Below, piece by piece: positions 48,432 to 56,950 of a stretch of DNA of 64,000 nucleotides. The position numbers and the translations under genes are program-made. The notes below the pieces were generated by a model. It was given only the letters and a program-made list of their open reading frames with translations, made no database searches and was not told the origin of the DNA. This DNA is from DASREM01 sp035652095 (GTDB taxonomy: Bacteria > Acidobacteriota > Terriglobia > Terriglobales > Acidobacteriaceae): positions 310,001 through 374,000 of the forward strand of contig DASREM010000028.1 in NCBI GenBank assembly GCA_035652095.1, given 5' to 3'. The number at the start of each line of letters is the position of its first letter. Position 1 is the first letter of the stretch.

Positions 48432-50591
48432 TCATTTTCCTCCGGAACCGGCCGGCATCCTAGGGGAACTGGTCTCGTTCCACAGGAAGGCAAGTTCGTC
48501 GGCGGTGTCGTTGACGAGCTGGGTGATGGAGACGCCTGAACTGTGTCCGGCCTTGGTTTCGTAGTGGAGCAAAATCGGACGATCGCTTCCGGTCTCCGCT
48601 TGCATGAGGGCGGTCATCTTGCGCGCGTGGAGCGGAGCGACACGGGTGTCGGAATCGCCGGTGTTGAACATGATCGCCGGATACTTCGTGCCGGGCTTTA
48701 CATTCTGATAAGGGGAATACTTGATCAGGTAAGGGAACTGGTCGCTCTTCTCCGCCGAACCGTACTCGGCGGTCCACCAGCGTCCGACCAGGAAATTCTG
48801 GTAGCGCATCATGTCCAGCAGGGGATAGCCGCACCAGATTGCGCCGAACAATTCGGGGCGCTCGGTCATGGCTGCTCCCATCAGCAAGCCACCGTTGGAG
48901 CGGCCCCGAATCGCGAGATGCGGAGTGTCGGTGTACTTATTTGTGATCAGATACTCGGCCGCTGAAAAGAAGTCGTCAAAGACGTTCTGCTTTTTCTCGA
49001 ACATACCAGCCTTGTGCCAGGCTTCGCCGTACTCGCCGCCACCGCGAAGGTTGGGTTGCGCGAAGTAGCCGCCCTGCTCCATCCACCAGGCATATTCCGG
49101 ATCCCAACGTGGCACCAGGCTCACATTGAATCCCCCGTACGCAAAGATCAAGGTTGGTGCATTGCCTGCCGGTTTCAATCCTTTTTTCGACGAGATAAAC
49201 ATCGGAATTCGACTGCCGTCTTTTGACCGGTAGAAGACCTGCTTTACCTGGTACTGGTCGGAGGCGAACGGGACTTTCGGACGAGCGAAGACGTCGCTCT
49301 TTCCTGATTGCAAATCGTAACGATAGATCGTCGGAGGAATGTTGAAGGACTCGAAGGTGTAGAAGCCCTCGCGCGAATCCTCGTGACCCAAGACCGGAGA
49401 AGCGGAGCCCAGGGTGGGATAAGTGATTTGCCCGACCTGTTTACCGTTCAGGTCGAAGATGCGGGTTTGGGTGACGACGTCGTGCAAGCCGGTGGCGAAA
49501 AGCTTGCCTCCCACCAGGGTGAGGTCGGAGATCACGTCCTTGCTTTCGGGTACTACGGTCTGCCAGTGTTCAGGAGCGGGGTCGCTGATGCTGACCTTTA
49601 CTACGCGGTAGTTCTCTGCCTGATTGTCGGTGAGCACAAACAGGTCGTCTCCGAAATTGGTGGCCTCGAAGCGGTTGTCAATGCCGTGTATCACCGGTTT
49701 AACGGGTGCGTCCGGCGTGCGCAGGTCTTTGGCATAAATGTCCACGCGCCTGGCAGGAACACCGTGGTTGACGATGATCAGGAGATAACGTTCGTTGTAG
49801 GTGACCTCCACGCCGATGAGTTCCATCTGTCCGAAAGTCTCGCCATTGAACGACTTTCCAAAGACGAGTTGGTCGGAGTCGGCGGGTTGCCCGAGGGCGT
49901 GGTAATAAACCAGCGTGCCTGCAGACTCAAACTTGGCGTAGTAAAGACCCTTCTTGTCGGGGCTGAGGTTTACTCCGAAGTAGCGCGCCCGGGGGAGGCT
50001 GTCGGAAAGGTCCTGGCGCTTGCTCACGTCCATGATGTGAATAGTCTGTTCGTCGGCGCCGCCCTCGCGAATGCCGTAAACCAGGAGATTGCCGTCTTTG
50101 GAGATATCGTCAATATGGACGGATGTGTTCTGATCGACGCTCAGTTTGGTGGCGTCAATCAGGCGTTCGTCAGATCCCTTGAGTCCCTTGCGCAAATAGA
50201 TGGAAGGTTGATTTTCTTCGGGCAGTCGCTTCGTGAAAAAGTAATATCCGCCGCGTTCCTGTGGAATGCCGAAGCTCTCGACACGAACCAGTTGAGTGAG
50301 GCGGTTGGCGATGTCCGGCCGGATCTTGACCTGGGACAAATAGTCTTGCGTGTACTTCATCTGCGACTGGATCCAGGCTCGCGTCTCAGGGCTGTCCCCG
50401 TCTTCGAGCCAGCGGTAAGGGTCGGTGATCGAGGTTCCGTTGATGTTGTCGGTCACCGGTTTTGCCTCGGTCGGCGGCGGAGGAGGAAGCGTGATTCCGT
50501 TTCCGCCGTGGATTTCAGAGGGATGGTCGGCCGCAAAAGCGGTGAGAGCGAAACAGACGAGGAGGAGTGCCAGGGAACGGCGAATTCGCAT
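48432..50591 (-). CDS. Secreted prolyl oligopeptidase, S9A family
   Basis: A signal peptide (MRIRRSLALLLVCFALTAFA) precedes 700 residues. The N-terminal part is the seven-bladed propeller (PYRWLEDGDSPETRAWIQSQ entry, blades such as RYFGVNLSPDKKGLYYAK). The C-terminal part is an alpha/beta hydrolase with RGGGEYGEAWHKAG, the nucleophile elbow GRSNGGLLMGAAM, the Asp in DTRVAPLHARKM and the His in KAGHSSG. It cleaves proline-containing peptides in the periplasm, probably for protein use. It is divergent from the M28 peptidase gene by 98 bp. Confidence 0.95.
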   Translation of the reverse strand: MRIRRSLALLLVCFALTAFAADHPSEIHGGNGITLPPPPPTEAKPVTDNINGTSITDPYRWLEDGDSPETRAWIQSQMKYTQDYLSQVKIRPDIANRLTQLVRVESFGIPQERGGYYFFTKRLPEENQPSIYLRKGLKGSDERLIDATKLSVDQNTSVHIDDISKDGNLLVYGIREGGADEQTIHIMDVSKRQDLSDSLPRARYFGVNLSPDKKGLYYAKFESAGTLVYYHALGQPADSDQLVFGKSFNGETFGQMELIGVEVTYNERYLLIIVNHGVPARRVDIYAKDLRTPDAPVKPVIHGIDNRFEATNFGDDLFVLTDNQAENYRVVKVSISDPAPEHWQTVVPESKDVISDLTLVGGKLFATGLHDVVTQTRIFDLNGKQVGQITYPTLGSASPVLGHEDSREGFYTFESFNIPPTIYRYDLQSGKSDVFARPKVPFASDQYQVKQVFYRSKDGSRIPMFISSKKGLKPAGNAPTLIFAYGGFNVSLVPRWDPEYAWWMEQGGYFAQPNLRGGGEYGEAWHKAGMFEKKQNVFDDFFSAAEYLITNKYTDTPHLAIRGRSNGGLLMGAAMTERPELFGAIWCGYPLLDMMRYQNFLVGRWWTAEYGSAEKSDQFPYLIKYSPYQNVKPGTKYPAIMFNTGDSDTRVAPLHARKMTALMQAETGSDRPILLHYETKAGHSSGVSITQLVNDTADELAFLWNETSSPRMPAGSGGK

Positions 50592-50689
50592 CCTCTTTTT
50601 TTACCACCAGGCAAGCGGTTCGGTACAGAGTAGTGGGCGGATTGACGCGGCGGAAGCCGATCAATAGCATTCGATCGGGTACTCACACT

Positions 50690-52504
50690 ATGTTTCATAA
50701 AACGCTTTCGAAACTTTCTGTTTTTGTGTGTCTGGCGAGCGTCCTTTGCAGCGCCGGCTCCGCAGGTTCCCCTGTGGTCAGCGACCAGCGCTACCTGGAA
50801 GACATCAAGGTTCTTACGCAGCCTGCGATGGAAGGACGCGGAGATGGGACCAAGGGGCTGGAGAAAGCCGCACAGTTCCTCGCCGACAACTACAAGAAGT
50901 TCGGATTGAAGCCGGCGGGAACCAGCGGATACTTCCAGCCATTCACGGTGACGACGGGAGCGCGGTTGCAAGCGAAAAACCGCCTGGAAGTGACCGTAAA
51001 CGGGACTACCAAGTCCCTCAAGCTGAATGAAAACTATGTGCCGTTGAACTTTTCGGCCGTGGGTTCGATCAGTGGGCCCATGGTGTTCGTCGGATACGGC
51101 GCCTCGTCGGACGAATTCCAGTACGACGATTACGCGAACCAGGATGTCAAGGACAAGATTGTTGTGATGCTGCGTTACGAACCCGGCAGTTTTGCGCAGA
51201 AGAGCGGCAACCAGGGTATGACCCAGCATTCGCATCTGATCACGAAGGCGATCAACGCGCGCAATCATGGCGCGAAGGCCGTAATCCTGCTCAACGGAAA
51301 ATTAGGCGGCGGCGAAGAGGATTTGCTGATGCGGTTCGGAAGCCAGCCTGGGCCGCAGGATGCCGGCATCCTGCTGGTACAGGTGAAGAACGCAGTGGCC
51401 GAGAGCTGGTTTCAGGCGGCAGGGAAGACTCTGGCCGACGTGCAGCAGCAGATTGATTCCGACGGCAAGCCTCACTCATTTGCCTATCCCAACAATGTGC
51501 AAGCGGCATTGACGGTGGACATCGAAAAGACGCATGCCAAGGTGAACAACGTGTTGGCATACCTGCCCGGCAAGACGGACGAGTACGTCGTAATCGGCGC
51601 GCACTACGATCACCTGGGATACGGGAATGCCGATTCGCTCGCTCCGTCGCAGATTGGGCAGATCCACCCCGGCGCCGACGACAATGCTTCTGGAACCGCG
51701 GGCGTGATCGAACTTGCGCGCTATTTTTCGCAACGAAAGGAAAAATTGGAGCGCGGGATTCTGTTCGCCTCATTTGCCGGCGAAGAACTGGGCCTGCTCG
51801 GCTCGGCGGAGTGGGCAAAGGAGCCAACGCTGCCACTCGACAAGGATGTAGCCATGCTGAACATGGACATGATCGGGCGGCTCAAAGATGACAAGCTATT
51901 CATTGGCGGGGTGGGGACCGGTTCAAACTTCGACACGATCGTAAAGAAAGACGCAGCCAAATATCCGTTTCAGATCCAGTACTCGGCTGGCGGCTACGCG
52001 GCCAGCGACCACACCTCCTTCGTGACCAAGAAAGTCCCGGTGCTGTTCTTCTTCTCGGGTCTGCATTCCGATTATCACAAGCCTTCCGATACGTGGGACA
52101 AGATCAATCCGCACGGAGCCGCGGAATTGCTGGCCATGATCAGCGATATTGCGACCGAGCTGGCGTCGGAGCCGGCTCGTCCGCAGTTTGTAAAAGTGGA
52201 CACTCCGCCGCCGGCATCGGGAGGCAGTGAGCGTGGATACGGTCCGTACTTCGGCTCGATTCCTGACTTCGGAGAAACTGAAAAGGGCGTCAAGTTCGCT
52301 GACGTGCGACCCAATTCACCGGCGGCAAAGGCCGGGCTGCAGGCCGGAGATGTGCTGATCCAGTTTGCCGACAAGCCCATCAATAACCTATACGATTTCA
52401 CCGATGCGCTTCGCCGCAGCAAGGTCGGCGATGTGGTTGAGGTCAAAGTGATGCGTGATGGGAAACCGTTAACGGCACAGGTGAAGCTGGAGCAGCGGCG
52501 ATAG
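50690..52504 (+). CDS. Secreted M28 aminopeptidase with PA and PDZ domains
   Basis: The ATG at 50690 begins a signal peptide (MFHKTLSKLSVFVCLASVLC). The 604-residue protein has a PA-like insert in the first half (about 110-240), the M28 zinc domain with VIGAHYDHLG, HPGADDNASGT, FAGEELGLLGSAEWA, NMDMIGRL and DHTSFV as metal-ligand and catalytic sites, and a C-terminal PDZ domain (about 500-600, VKFADVRPNSPAAKAGLQAG). It removes N-terminal residues from peptides in the periplasm. The neighbouring divergent prolyl oligopeptidase suggests joint use of peptides. Confidence 0.95.
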   Translation: MFHKTLSKLSVFVCLASVLCSAGSAGSPVVSDQRYLEDIKVLTQPAMEGRGDGTKGLEKAAQFLADNYKKFGLKPAGTSGYFQPFTVTTGARLQAKNRLEVTVNGTTKSLKLNENYVPLNFSAVGSISGPMVFVGYGASSDEFQYDDYANQDVKDKIVVMLRYEPGSFAQKSGNQGMTQHSHLITKAINARNHGAKAVILLNGKLGGGEEDLLMRFGSQPGPQDAGILLVQVKNAVAESWFQAAGKTLADVQQQIDSDGKPHSFAYPNNVQAALTVDIEKTHAKVNNVLAYLPGKTDEYVVIGAHYDHLGYGNADSLAPSQIGQIHPGADDNASGTAGVIELARYFSQRKEKLERGILFASFAGEELGLLGSAEWAKEPTLPLDKDVAMLNMDMIGRLKDDKLFIGGVGTGSNFDTIVKKDAAKYPFQIQYSAGGYAASDHTSFVTKKVPVLFFFSGLHSDYHKPSDTWDKINPHGAAELLAMISDIATELASEPARPQFVKVDTPPPASGGSERGYGPYFGSIPDFGETEKGVKFADVRPNSPAAKAGLQAGDVLIQFADKPINNLYDFTDALRRSKVGDVVEVKVMRDGKPLTAQVKLEQRR

Positions 52505-52610
52505 CCAGCCTGTAGATTTGTGCAAACACTTCGAGCGGTTCTTTGCGCACTGCAACCTCCGCGCTGTGCAGGTGCATCTTTCCATGCACCGGAGCAAATC
52601 TTCTGCCCTG

Positions 52611-53219
52611 ATGGAGAATATCTTGAGAAAGCTGATTGTTCTTGGCGTCCTTATAGCACTGGCTGGTATCTTGCCGGCGCAGGCACAGCAGTTTGATATC
52701 GGCTTTGGAGTGAGCGGCCTGACTGCGCCTTCCAACAACACGAACGGCTTTCTGCTCTTCCCGACTCCGTCGATTGGCGGCGGGGCGTATCTTGGCTTCA
52801 GCGGCGACTACCTGTTCAAGAAAAACTTTGGAGTGCAAGGCGAGATCAACTGGCGCGCTAGCCGGAGTGTCTACAATGGTTTTCAGCCCTACCGTCCTCT
52901 GTTCTGGGATTTCAATGCCATCTATGCGCCGCAGCTTGGGCCGAGGGTGCAGGCCGAACTGCTGGCCGGTATTGGTGTGGAGAGCGTTCGTTTTTACAAC
53001 AACTTCTTCACCTGTAGCTTCGTGAGCGGATGCACGAACTACACCAGCAGCAATCACTTCATGGGCGACTTCGGCGGCGGGCTCCGGTTCTACGTGACCC
53101 ATGGGGTCTTCGTGCGGCCGGAGGCGCGGTTCTATCTGGTACGGAATAACGTGGAATTCAACTCGAACCACTCGACGCGGTACGGTATAACGCTTGGATA
53201 CAGCTTCGGGCGCCCGTAG
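52611..53219 (+). CDS. Outer membrane beta-barrel protein
   Basis: The ATG at 52611 opens a signal peptide (MENILRKLIVLGVLIALAG, cleaved near AQA). The 202-residue protein has alternating hydrophobic strands (GAYLGFSGDYLFKKNFGVQG, RFYLVRNNVEFNSNHSTRYG) and ends in YSFGRP. The strand pattern fits an eight-stranded OmpX/OmpA-like or OMP_b-brl porin-like barrel. A Cys pair in a loop (FTCSFVSGCTNY) may form a disulfide. Function is unknown. It follows the M28 peptidase by 106 bp. Confidence 0.8.
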   Translation: MENILRKLIVLGVLIALAGILPAQAQQFDIGFGVSGLTAPSNNTNGFLLFPTPSIGGGAYLGFSGDYLFKKNFGVQGEINWRASRSVYNGFQPYRPLFWDFNAIYAPQLGPRVQAELLAGIGVESVRFYNNFFTCSFVSGCTNYTSSNHFMGDFGGGLRFYVTHGVFVRPEARFYLVRNNVEFNSNHSTRYGITLGYSFGRP

Positions 53220-53318
53220 GTGCAAGGCGGCCGCTGTCCGACGGAGCGCAGCGGTGGCTGGCAATGGGCAGCAGACACTGTTCATTGTTTTTGTGTTCTC
53301 ACCCGCCGCTGAGAGAGA

Positions 53319-54458
53319 ATGAAGCTGCCCATGAAGATCTCAGCTCACGTCTCAACCCTTGTTGTTGCCGTCGTCGTCTCGATCGGGGTGTTCGGACAGA
53401 GGTCCACAGACGAATCAGGGACGAAGAGCAGCACGCAGCGCGATGCAACGGGCACAGTGAATCCGGCGCGCGTTTCGGAGAGCTGGTCGAAGAAGGGCAA
53501 TCGTACAACGGACAAGAAGAGCCTGGAGACGATCGGTCCCGATGGCAAATTCGTTCCGTACAGCGATACCGAGACTCAGACCGTCCAGGTCAACGCAAGT
53601 ACCGTGCGAACGATCCGGCGCTCCTATGCTCGCGACGTGAACGGAAATCGCAGCCTGGTGCAGGTTACGGAAGAGGAAACAAAGACTTCGCCGAATGGCT
53701 CGCAGGACATCTCTCGCACCACCTCGAACCCAGACTTGAATGGGCGGCTGAACGTTGTCCAGAAAGAGATGCAGCAGATCAAGCGTCTCAGTCCTTCAGT
53801 CCAGGAATCTACGACAACGGTTCTTATGCCAGACCTCAACGGGACGCTGAACCCGTCGATGCGGGTGCAGTATCGCGAGACCCAAACCGGGGAACATGCG
53901 AGCCAGTTTCGCAAGTCCACATTGCTGCCGGACGGAAATGGAAGCTGGCAGACGGTGGAGGTCCGCGAAGGCACGAAGAAGGACAGTCCGCAGGGCGGCA
54001 GCGAGGAAAGAGTCCTGCAACCGGGACCGGACGGAAAGCTGGCAATCGTGCAGAAAACCGTGAGCCGATTGAATAGTAACGCCAACGAGAACAAAACTAC
54101 GAGTGAGACGTATTCGAACGATGTTCCAGGTATGGCAGCCGATAATTCTCTCCACCTGGTTGAGAAGGTAACTACGACGCGGCGCAACAATGCCTCCGGA
54201 GAACAGAAGACTGAACAAACGATTCAGCGTCCGAGCGCCGGCAATCCATCCGATGGATTGCGAACAACGCAGAAGGTAATCGACATTTCGCGTCCGAACG
54301 GGAGTGCTTCCCAACAGCAGAAGGTCACCACGCAGTCGCTGGATGCGAATGGAAGCCTGAATGTGATCTGGGTGGATACCTCGAAACAGGACACTACGAA
54401 GCCGGTGCAGGTTGATACCAAGCAGGCAGCGAAAGCCGCAGCCAAGCCGAAAAAGTAA
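53319..54458 (+). CDS. Secreted protein made of about ten ~33-residue repeats
   Basis: The 379-residue protein has a signal-like N-terminus (ATG 53319, hydrophobic segment about 9-25). From about 42 on, a short core of the type D-x-N-G-x-L/W recurs near residues 42, 74, 106, 139, 172, 205, 237, 274, 311 and 342; spacing is 32-37, mostly 33. Examples are DLNGRLNVVQKEM, DLNGTLNPSMRV and DANGSLNVIWVD. Between cores lie Thr-, Ser- and Gln-rich strands. This is an unusual beta-rich repeat protein with no Cys. The C-terminus is Lys/Ala-rich. No family is recognised. Neighbours are an OMP and another repeat protein. Confidence 0.72.
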   Translation: MKLPMKISAHVSTLVVAVVVSIGVFGQRSTDESGTKSSTQRDATGTVNPARVSESWSKKGNRTTDKKSLETIGPDGKFVPYSDTETQTVQVNASTVRTIRRSYARDVNGNRSLVQVTEEETKTSPNGSQDISRTTSNPDLNGRLNVVQKEMQQIKRLSPSVQESTTTVLMPDLNGTLNPSMRVQYRETQTGEHASQFRKSTLLPDGNGSWQTVEVREGTKKDSPQGGSEERVLQPGPDGKLAIVQKTVSRLNSNANENKTTSETYSNDVPGMAADNSLHLVEKVTTTRRNNASGEQKTEQTIQRPSAGNPSDGLRTTQKVIDISRPNGSASQQQKVTTQSLDANGSLNVIWVDTSKQDTTKPVQVDTKQAAKAAAKPKK

Positions 54459-54461
54459 TTC

Positions 54462-55190
54462 CTACCAAACTCCGGCGAAAGATCCGACCAGGTAAACAAG
54501 TTGCGCAAGAGCGACGGAAACCAGCGCGAATTCGCGGATTCGCGAGCGCGACAGCCTGCCTTGAATACGGCTTGCCTCCGCGTGGAGAGGGTTGACCGCC
54601 GGCGAAACAGGCGCGGCCGATGCAGGTCGAAGAATAACCGGTTGAACTGCGGGCTTGGGCTTGTCCGGCAAGAATACTTTCGGCGTGCTGATTACGGAGG
54701 ACCAGCGGACGACGTGAACATTCCCCGCGTCGAGACTGGCGTCCATGGGAGCAGAGGTCAGCTCGAGCCGCGGAAGTCTCTCGGGGGAAACCGTATCGGC
54801 GAGGCTGCGAATCAGCGACTGCCACCAGGGATGGCTCAACTCATCGCTGACCAGCTCGCCGACATCCACCGGCCGAGATTCAAGCTCCAGAGGAGGCAGC
54901 ACCTCGGGATTGATTACATTCCCAAGGTTGGTGAAGACGGTCCGATACCAGGGCAGACTGACCGCGTCGCCAATCAACATGCCGACCGTCATAGGCCGCG
55001 AGGTCAGCACCAGAGGTGGGAATCTCTCGGGAGCAACAACGTGACGGATATTGGAGAGCAGCGATCTCCAGAGCGGCTGAGTCAAGCAGTCGGGCGGCAA
55101 CAGGTCAATGGAGTACTCATACTGAGCGCCCGAATCAAGCTGCAAAGGATTCGGTCCTTCGGGCGGAAGATTGAAGCTTAGGGCTGCCAT
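54462..55190 (-). CDS. Three-repeat membrane-tailed protein
   Basis: ATG 55190 (MAALSFNLPPEGPNPLQLDS) is chosen; a frame to 55319 runs into a rare composition. The 242-residue protein has three repeats of 41 residues, at about 39-79, 80-120 and 121-152. They share PW...L, a PE-x-L/F-P pair, PPLxLxSRP and VG. A Pro/Ala linker and one C-terminal membrane helix (about 222-240) follow, so the repeats lie on one side of the membrane. The gene converges with the previous one; stops are 3 bp apart. I have seen the PPLxLxSxP pattern in acidobacterial TonB-like proteins, but I cannot confirm this. Confidence 0.65.
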   Translation of the reverse strand: MAALSFNLPPEGPNPLQLDSGAQYEYSIDLLPPDCLTQPLWRSLLSNIRHVVAPERFPPLVLTSRPMTVGMLIGDAVSLPWYRTVFTNLGNVINPEVLPPLELESRPVDVGELVSDELSHPWWQSLIRSLADTVSPERLPRLELTSAPMDASLDAGNVHVVRWSSVISTPKVFLPDKPKPAVQPVILRPASAAPVSPAVNPLHAEASRIQGRLSRSRIREFALVSVALAQLVYLVGSFAGVW

Positions 55191-55532
55191 CCGACTAAGG
55201 CTAGGATAACAGAATGGGGCTTGGTACCCCTTCTCCCGTTTTCCTTCGCCATCAGAGATCTGAAACGCCGGAACCAGGACCCCAAGCAACCGTCTCGCAT
55301 AGCAAAGTGCTCGAAGCACAGACTCCTAGAGTGCGCTGATGTCCAGAGGGCCGAGGTCCGGTGATGGCGCACCGCCCTCTTCTCAACCCTTGGCATGATC
55401 ATCTAGTTAGGTAATCGGGTATAGCCTGTATTGCTCGAATTTTGGAAACATGTCATAAAACTGCCGAACCTCGTGAAAGGCGTTGATGGTGTGCACGCCG
55501 GGCGGATGAGTCTGGCTGATAGAAGCGAAAAA
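55191..55532. other. Intergenic gap
   Basis: The 342-bp gap between the divergent three-repeat gene and the receiver gene shows no further coding region. A TATAGC at 55426 with TAGGTAATCGGG just before it could be part of a promoter for the receiver gene. Two longer starts of the receiver gene fall in this gap and were rejected. Confidence 0.4.
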
Positions 55533-55940
55533 ATGCCTCCTCGAATCCTGGTTGCGGATGACGACACAGCGATCCGTCTTTTACTGCGCAGGCTTTTGGA
55601 GGAACATGCAGATTGGCAGGTGTGCGGCGAAGCAGTGAGCGGGTGCGACGCTATTAGTCAGACCGCTACTCTTGGTCCAGATGTAGTGGTGCTGGACTTG
55701 GCGATGCCGAACATGAATGGGTTCCAGGCGGCCCGCGAGATTGCCCGAAGCAAGCCGCAGATCCCGATCCTTTTGCTGACGGTGCAGGAAATCTCCGGTG
55801 AATTGCTGGAAGAAGCTCGGCGGTGCGGATTTCGCGGCGCGGTCTCGAAACACCGCGGCGTGGAGGTGATCAAAGGCATCGAGGCCTTACTCCGCAATGA
55901 AACTTACTTCTCGCCGGATGGTCCCAGCCGAGCTGCGTAA
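55533..55940 (+). CDS. Single-domain response regulator
   Basis: I chose ATG 55533 (MPPRILVADDDTAIRLLLRR; 135 residues); ATG 55506 and the GTG/TTG-type starts further up add an unconserved tail. The receiver domain is complete: DDD near 8-10, phospho-acceptor Asp in VVVLDLAMPNMNG, the conserved Thr in LLLTVQE, and Lys in AVSKHRGVE. There is no output domain, so it acts by binding a partner or by passing phosphate on. No kinase is adjacent; the LytS-type kinase at 31.4 kb normally uses a LytTR regulator, so it is not an obvious match. Confidence 0.85.
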   Translation: MPPRILVADDDTAIRLLLRRLLEEHADWQVCGEAVSGCDAISQTATLGPDVVVLDLAMPNMNGFQAAREIARSKPQIPILLLTVQEISGELLEEARRCGFRGAVSKHRGVEVIKGIEALLRNETYFSPDGPSRAA

Positions 55941-55973
55941 TGCTTCGCGGTAGCCCTAGCTCCGGGCTTCGAG

Positions 55974-55979
55974 TATAGT
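55974..55979 (+). promoter_or_regulatory. Putative -10 box (TATAGT) of the GNAT gene
   Basis: TATAGT ends 24 nt before the ATG at 56004. No -35 hexamer is obvious. A short 5' leader of about 15 nt is implied. Confidence 0.35.
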
Positions 55980-56003
55980 AAATCCCACTCTGCTGCCCAG
56001 CTC

Positions 56004-56894
56004 ATGGCTCTGAACAAATCCAAACCAAATTCCTCGGTTGTAATTCGCGAGTTGGAGAGCTTTGAGGACTTGCGCAAAGTAGGTCCACTCGAGCAGGAGG
56101 TTTGGGGCCTGTCGAGCGAAGACGTTTTACCGCTGACCATTGTGGTGGCGACCAAGGCAGCAGGCAGCGTGTGGATCGGCGCCTTCGACGGGAAGGAGCT
56201 GGTGGGGTTCGCGTTTGGTTTTCCGGGAATCGAGCACGGCAGGGTCATGATCCACTCTCACATGCTGGCTGTGCGCAACCAGTATCGAGACCTCCACCTC
56301 GGGTACAAACTGAAACTCGCTCAGCGCGAGAAATCGCTGGCACTGAAAATCAAAGAGATGACGTGGACGTTCGATCCCTTGCAAAGCAAGAACGCACATT
56401 TGAATTTCGCCAAGCTTGGGGTCATCTCACAGTCGTACCGCACCGACTTTTACGGCCCGTCCACTTCTAGCGCTCTACACCAGAACAGCACCGACCGCTT
56501 GTGGGTGCGGTGGCCGATGGCCAGCCGACGAGTGCAGCAAAGGCTGCAAGGGCAGGACCAGCGCAGCGAGACGCTGGATACATTATCGCGTCTCACACCC
56601 CTGATCCGTTTTAATGGGGACGGGAGGCCGGAACGCACCGATCTGCCTGCCGCCTTGGCTCGGCAGCGCATTGCGATTGAAATCCCCAGTGACATTGGAG
56701 CGATCGAACAGAAGGACATTGCGTTGGCCAGGCTTTGGCGAAGCGAGACTCGGTGGGCACTTACTGAGGCGCTAAATGGCGGGTTCTTCGTCGCGGAGTT
56801 CTGCCGCGTGGTGCGCGGCGCCCAGGGCCCGGGAGTTTACCTGCTGGAAAAAGGTGATCCTCTCGAATTCGTGCCGGAACTCGAAGGCGCCTAA
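56004..56894 (+). CDS. GNAT-superfamily acetyltransferase-like protein
   Basis: The 296-residue protein begins with a GNAT domain: VVIRELESFEDLRKVGPLEQ, the strand VWIGAFDGKELVGFAFGFPG, and the acetyl-CoA loop-like segment AVRNQYRDLHLGYKLKLAQR, followed by MTWTFDPLQSKNAHLNFAKL, the conserved NAxxNFxKLG stretch of COG3375-type proteins. The rest (about 165-296) is a second domain with helices and no clear motif. It probably acetylates an unknown small molecule or protein in the cytosol. The terminator at 56898 shapes the other strand only. Confidence 0.75.
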   Translation: MALNKSKPNSSVVIRELESFEDLRKVGPLEQEVWGLSSEDVLPLTIVVATKAAGSVWIGAFDGKELVGFAFGFPGIEHGRVMIHSHMLAVRNQYRDLHLGYKLKLAQREKSLALKIKEMTWTFDPLQSKNAHLNFAKLGVISQSYRTDFYGPSTSSALHQNSTDRLWVRWPMASRRVQQRLQGQDQRSETLDTLSRLTPLIRFNGDGRPERTDLPAALARQRIAIEIPSDIGAIEQKDIALARLWRSETRWALTEALNGGFFVAEFCRVVRGAQGPGVYLLEKGDPLEFVPELEGA

Positions 56895-56897
56895 TTC

Positions 56898-56929
56898 AAA
56901 AAAAAGCGGTCCGATGATATCCGGACCGC
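56898..56929 (-). terminator. Rho-independent terminator of the beta-propeller gene
   Basis: On the minus strand, GCGGTCCG pairs with CGGACCGC (8 bp, 8-nt loop) and is followed by eight T. It begins 22 bp after the stop at 56951 and is a textbook terminator. On the plus strand the T-run is missing, so it acts in one direction. Confidence 0.9.
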
Positions 56930-56950
56930 CGCAATAACGAAGCGACTCGA

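Noticed and set aside
49308..50633. 441-codon plus-strand frame over the prolyl oligopeptidase
   Set aside because: Antisense shadow; the S9 motifs lie on the minus strand.
54462..55319. The repeat protein as a TonB energy transducer
   Set aside because: It has a C-terminal, not N-terminal, membrane helix and no TonB C-terminal domain; only a loose repeat resemblance to TonB-like proteins.
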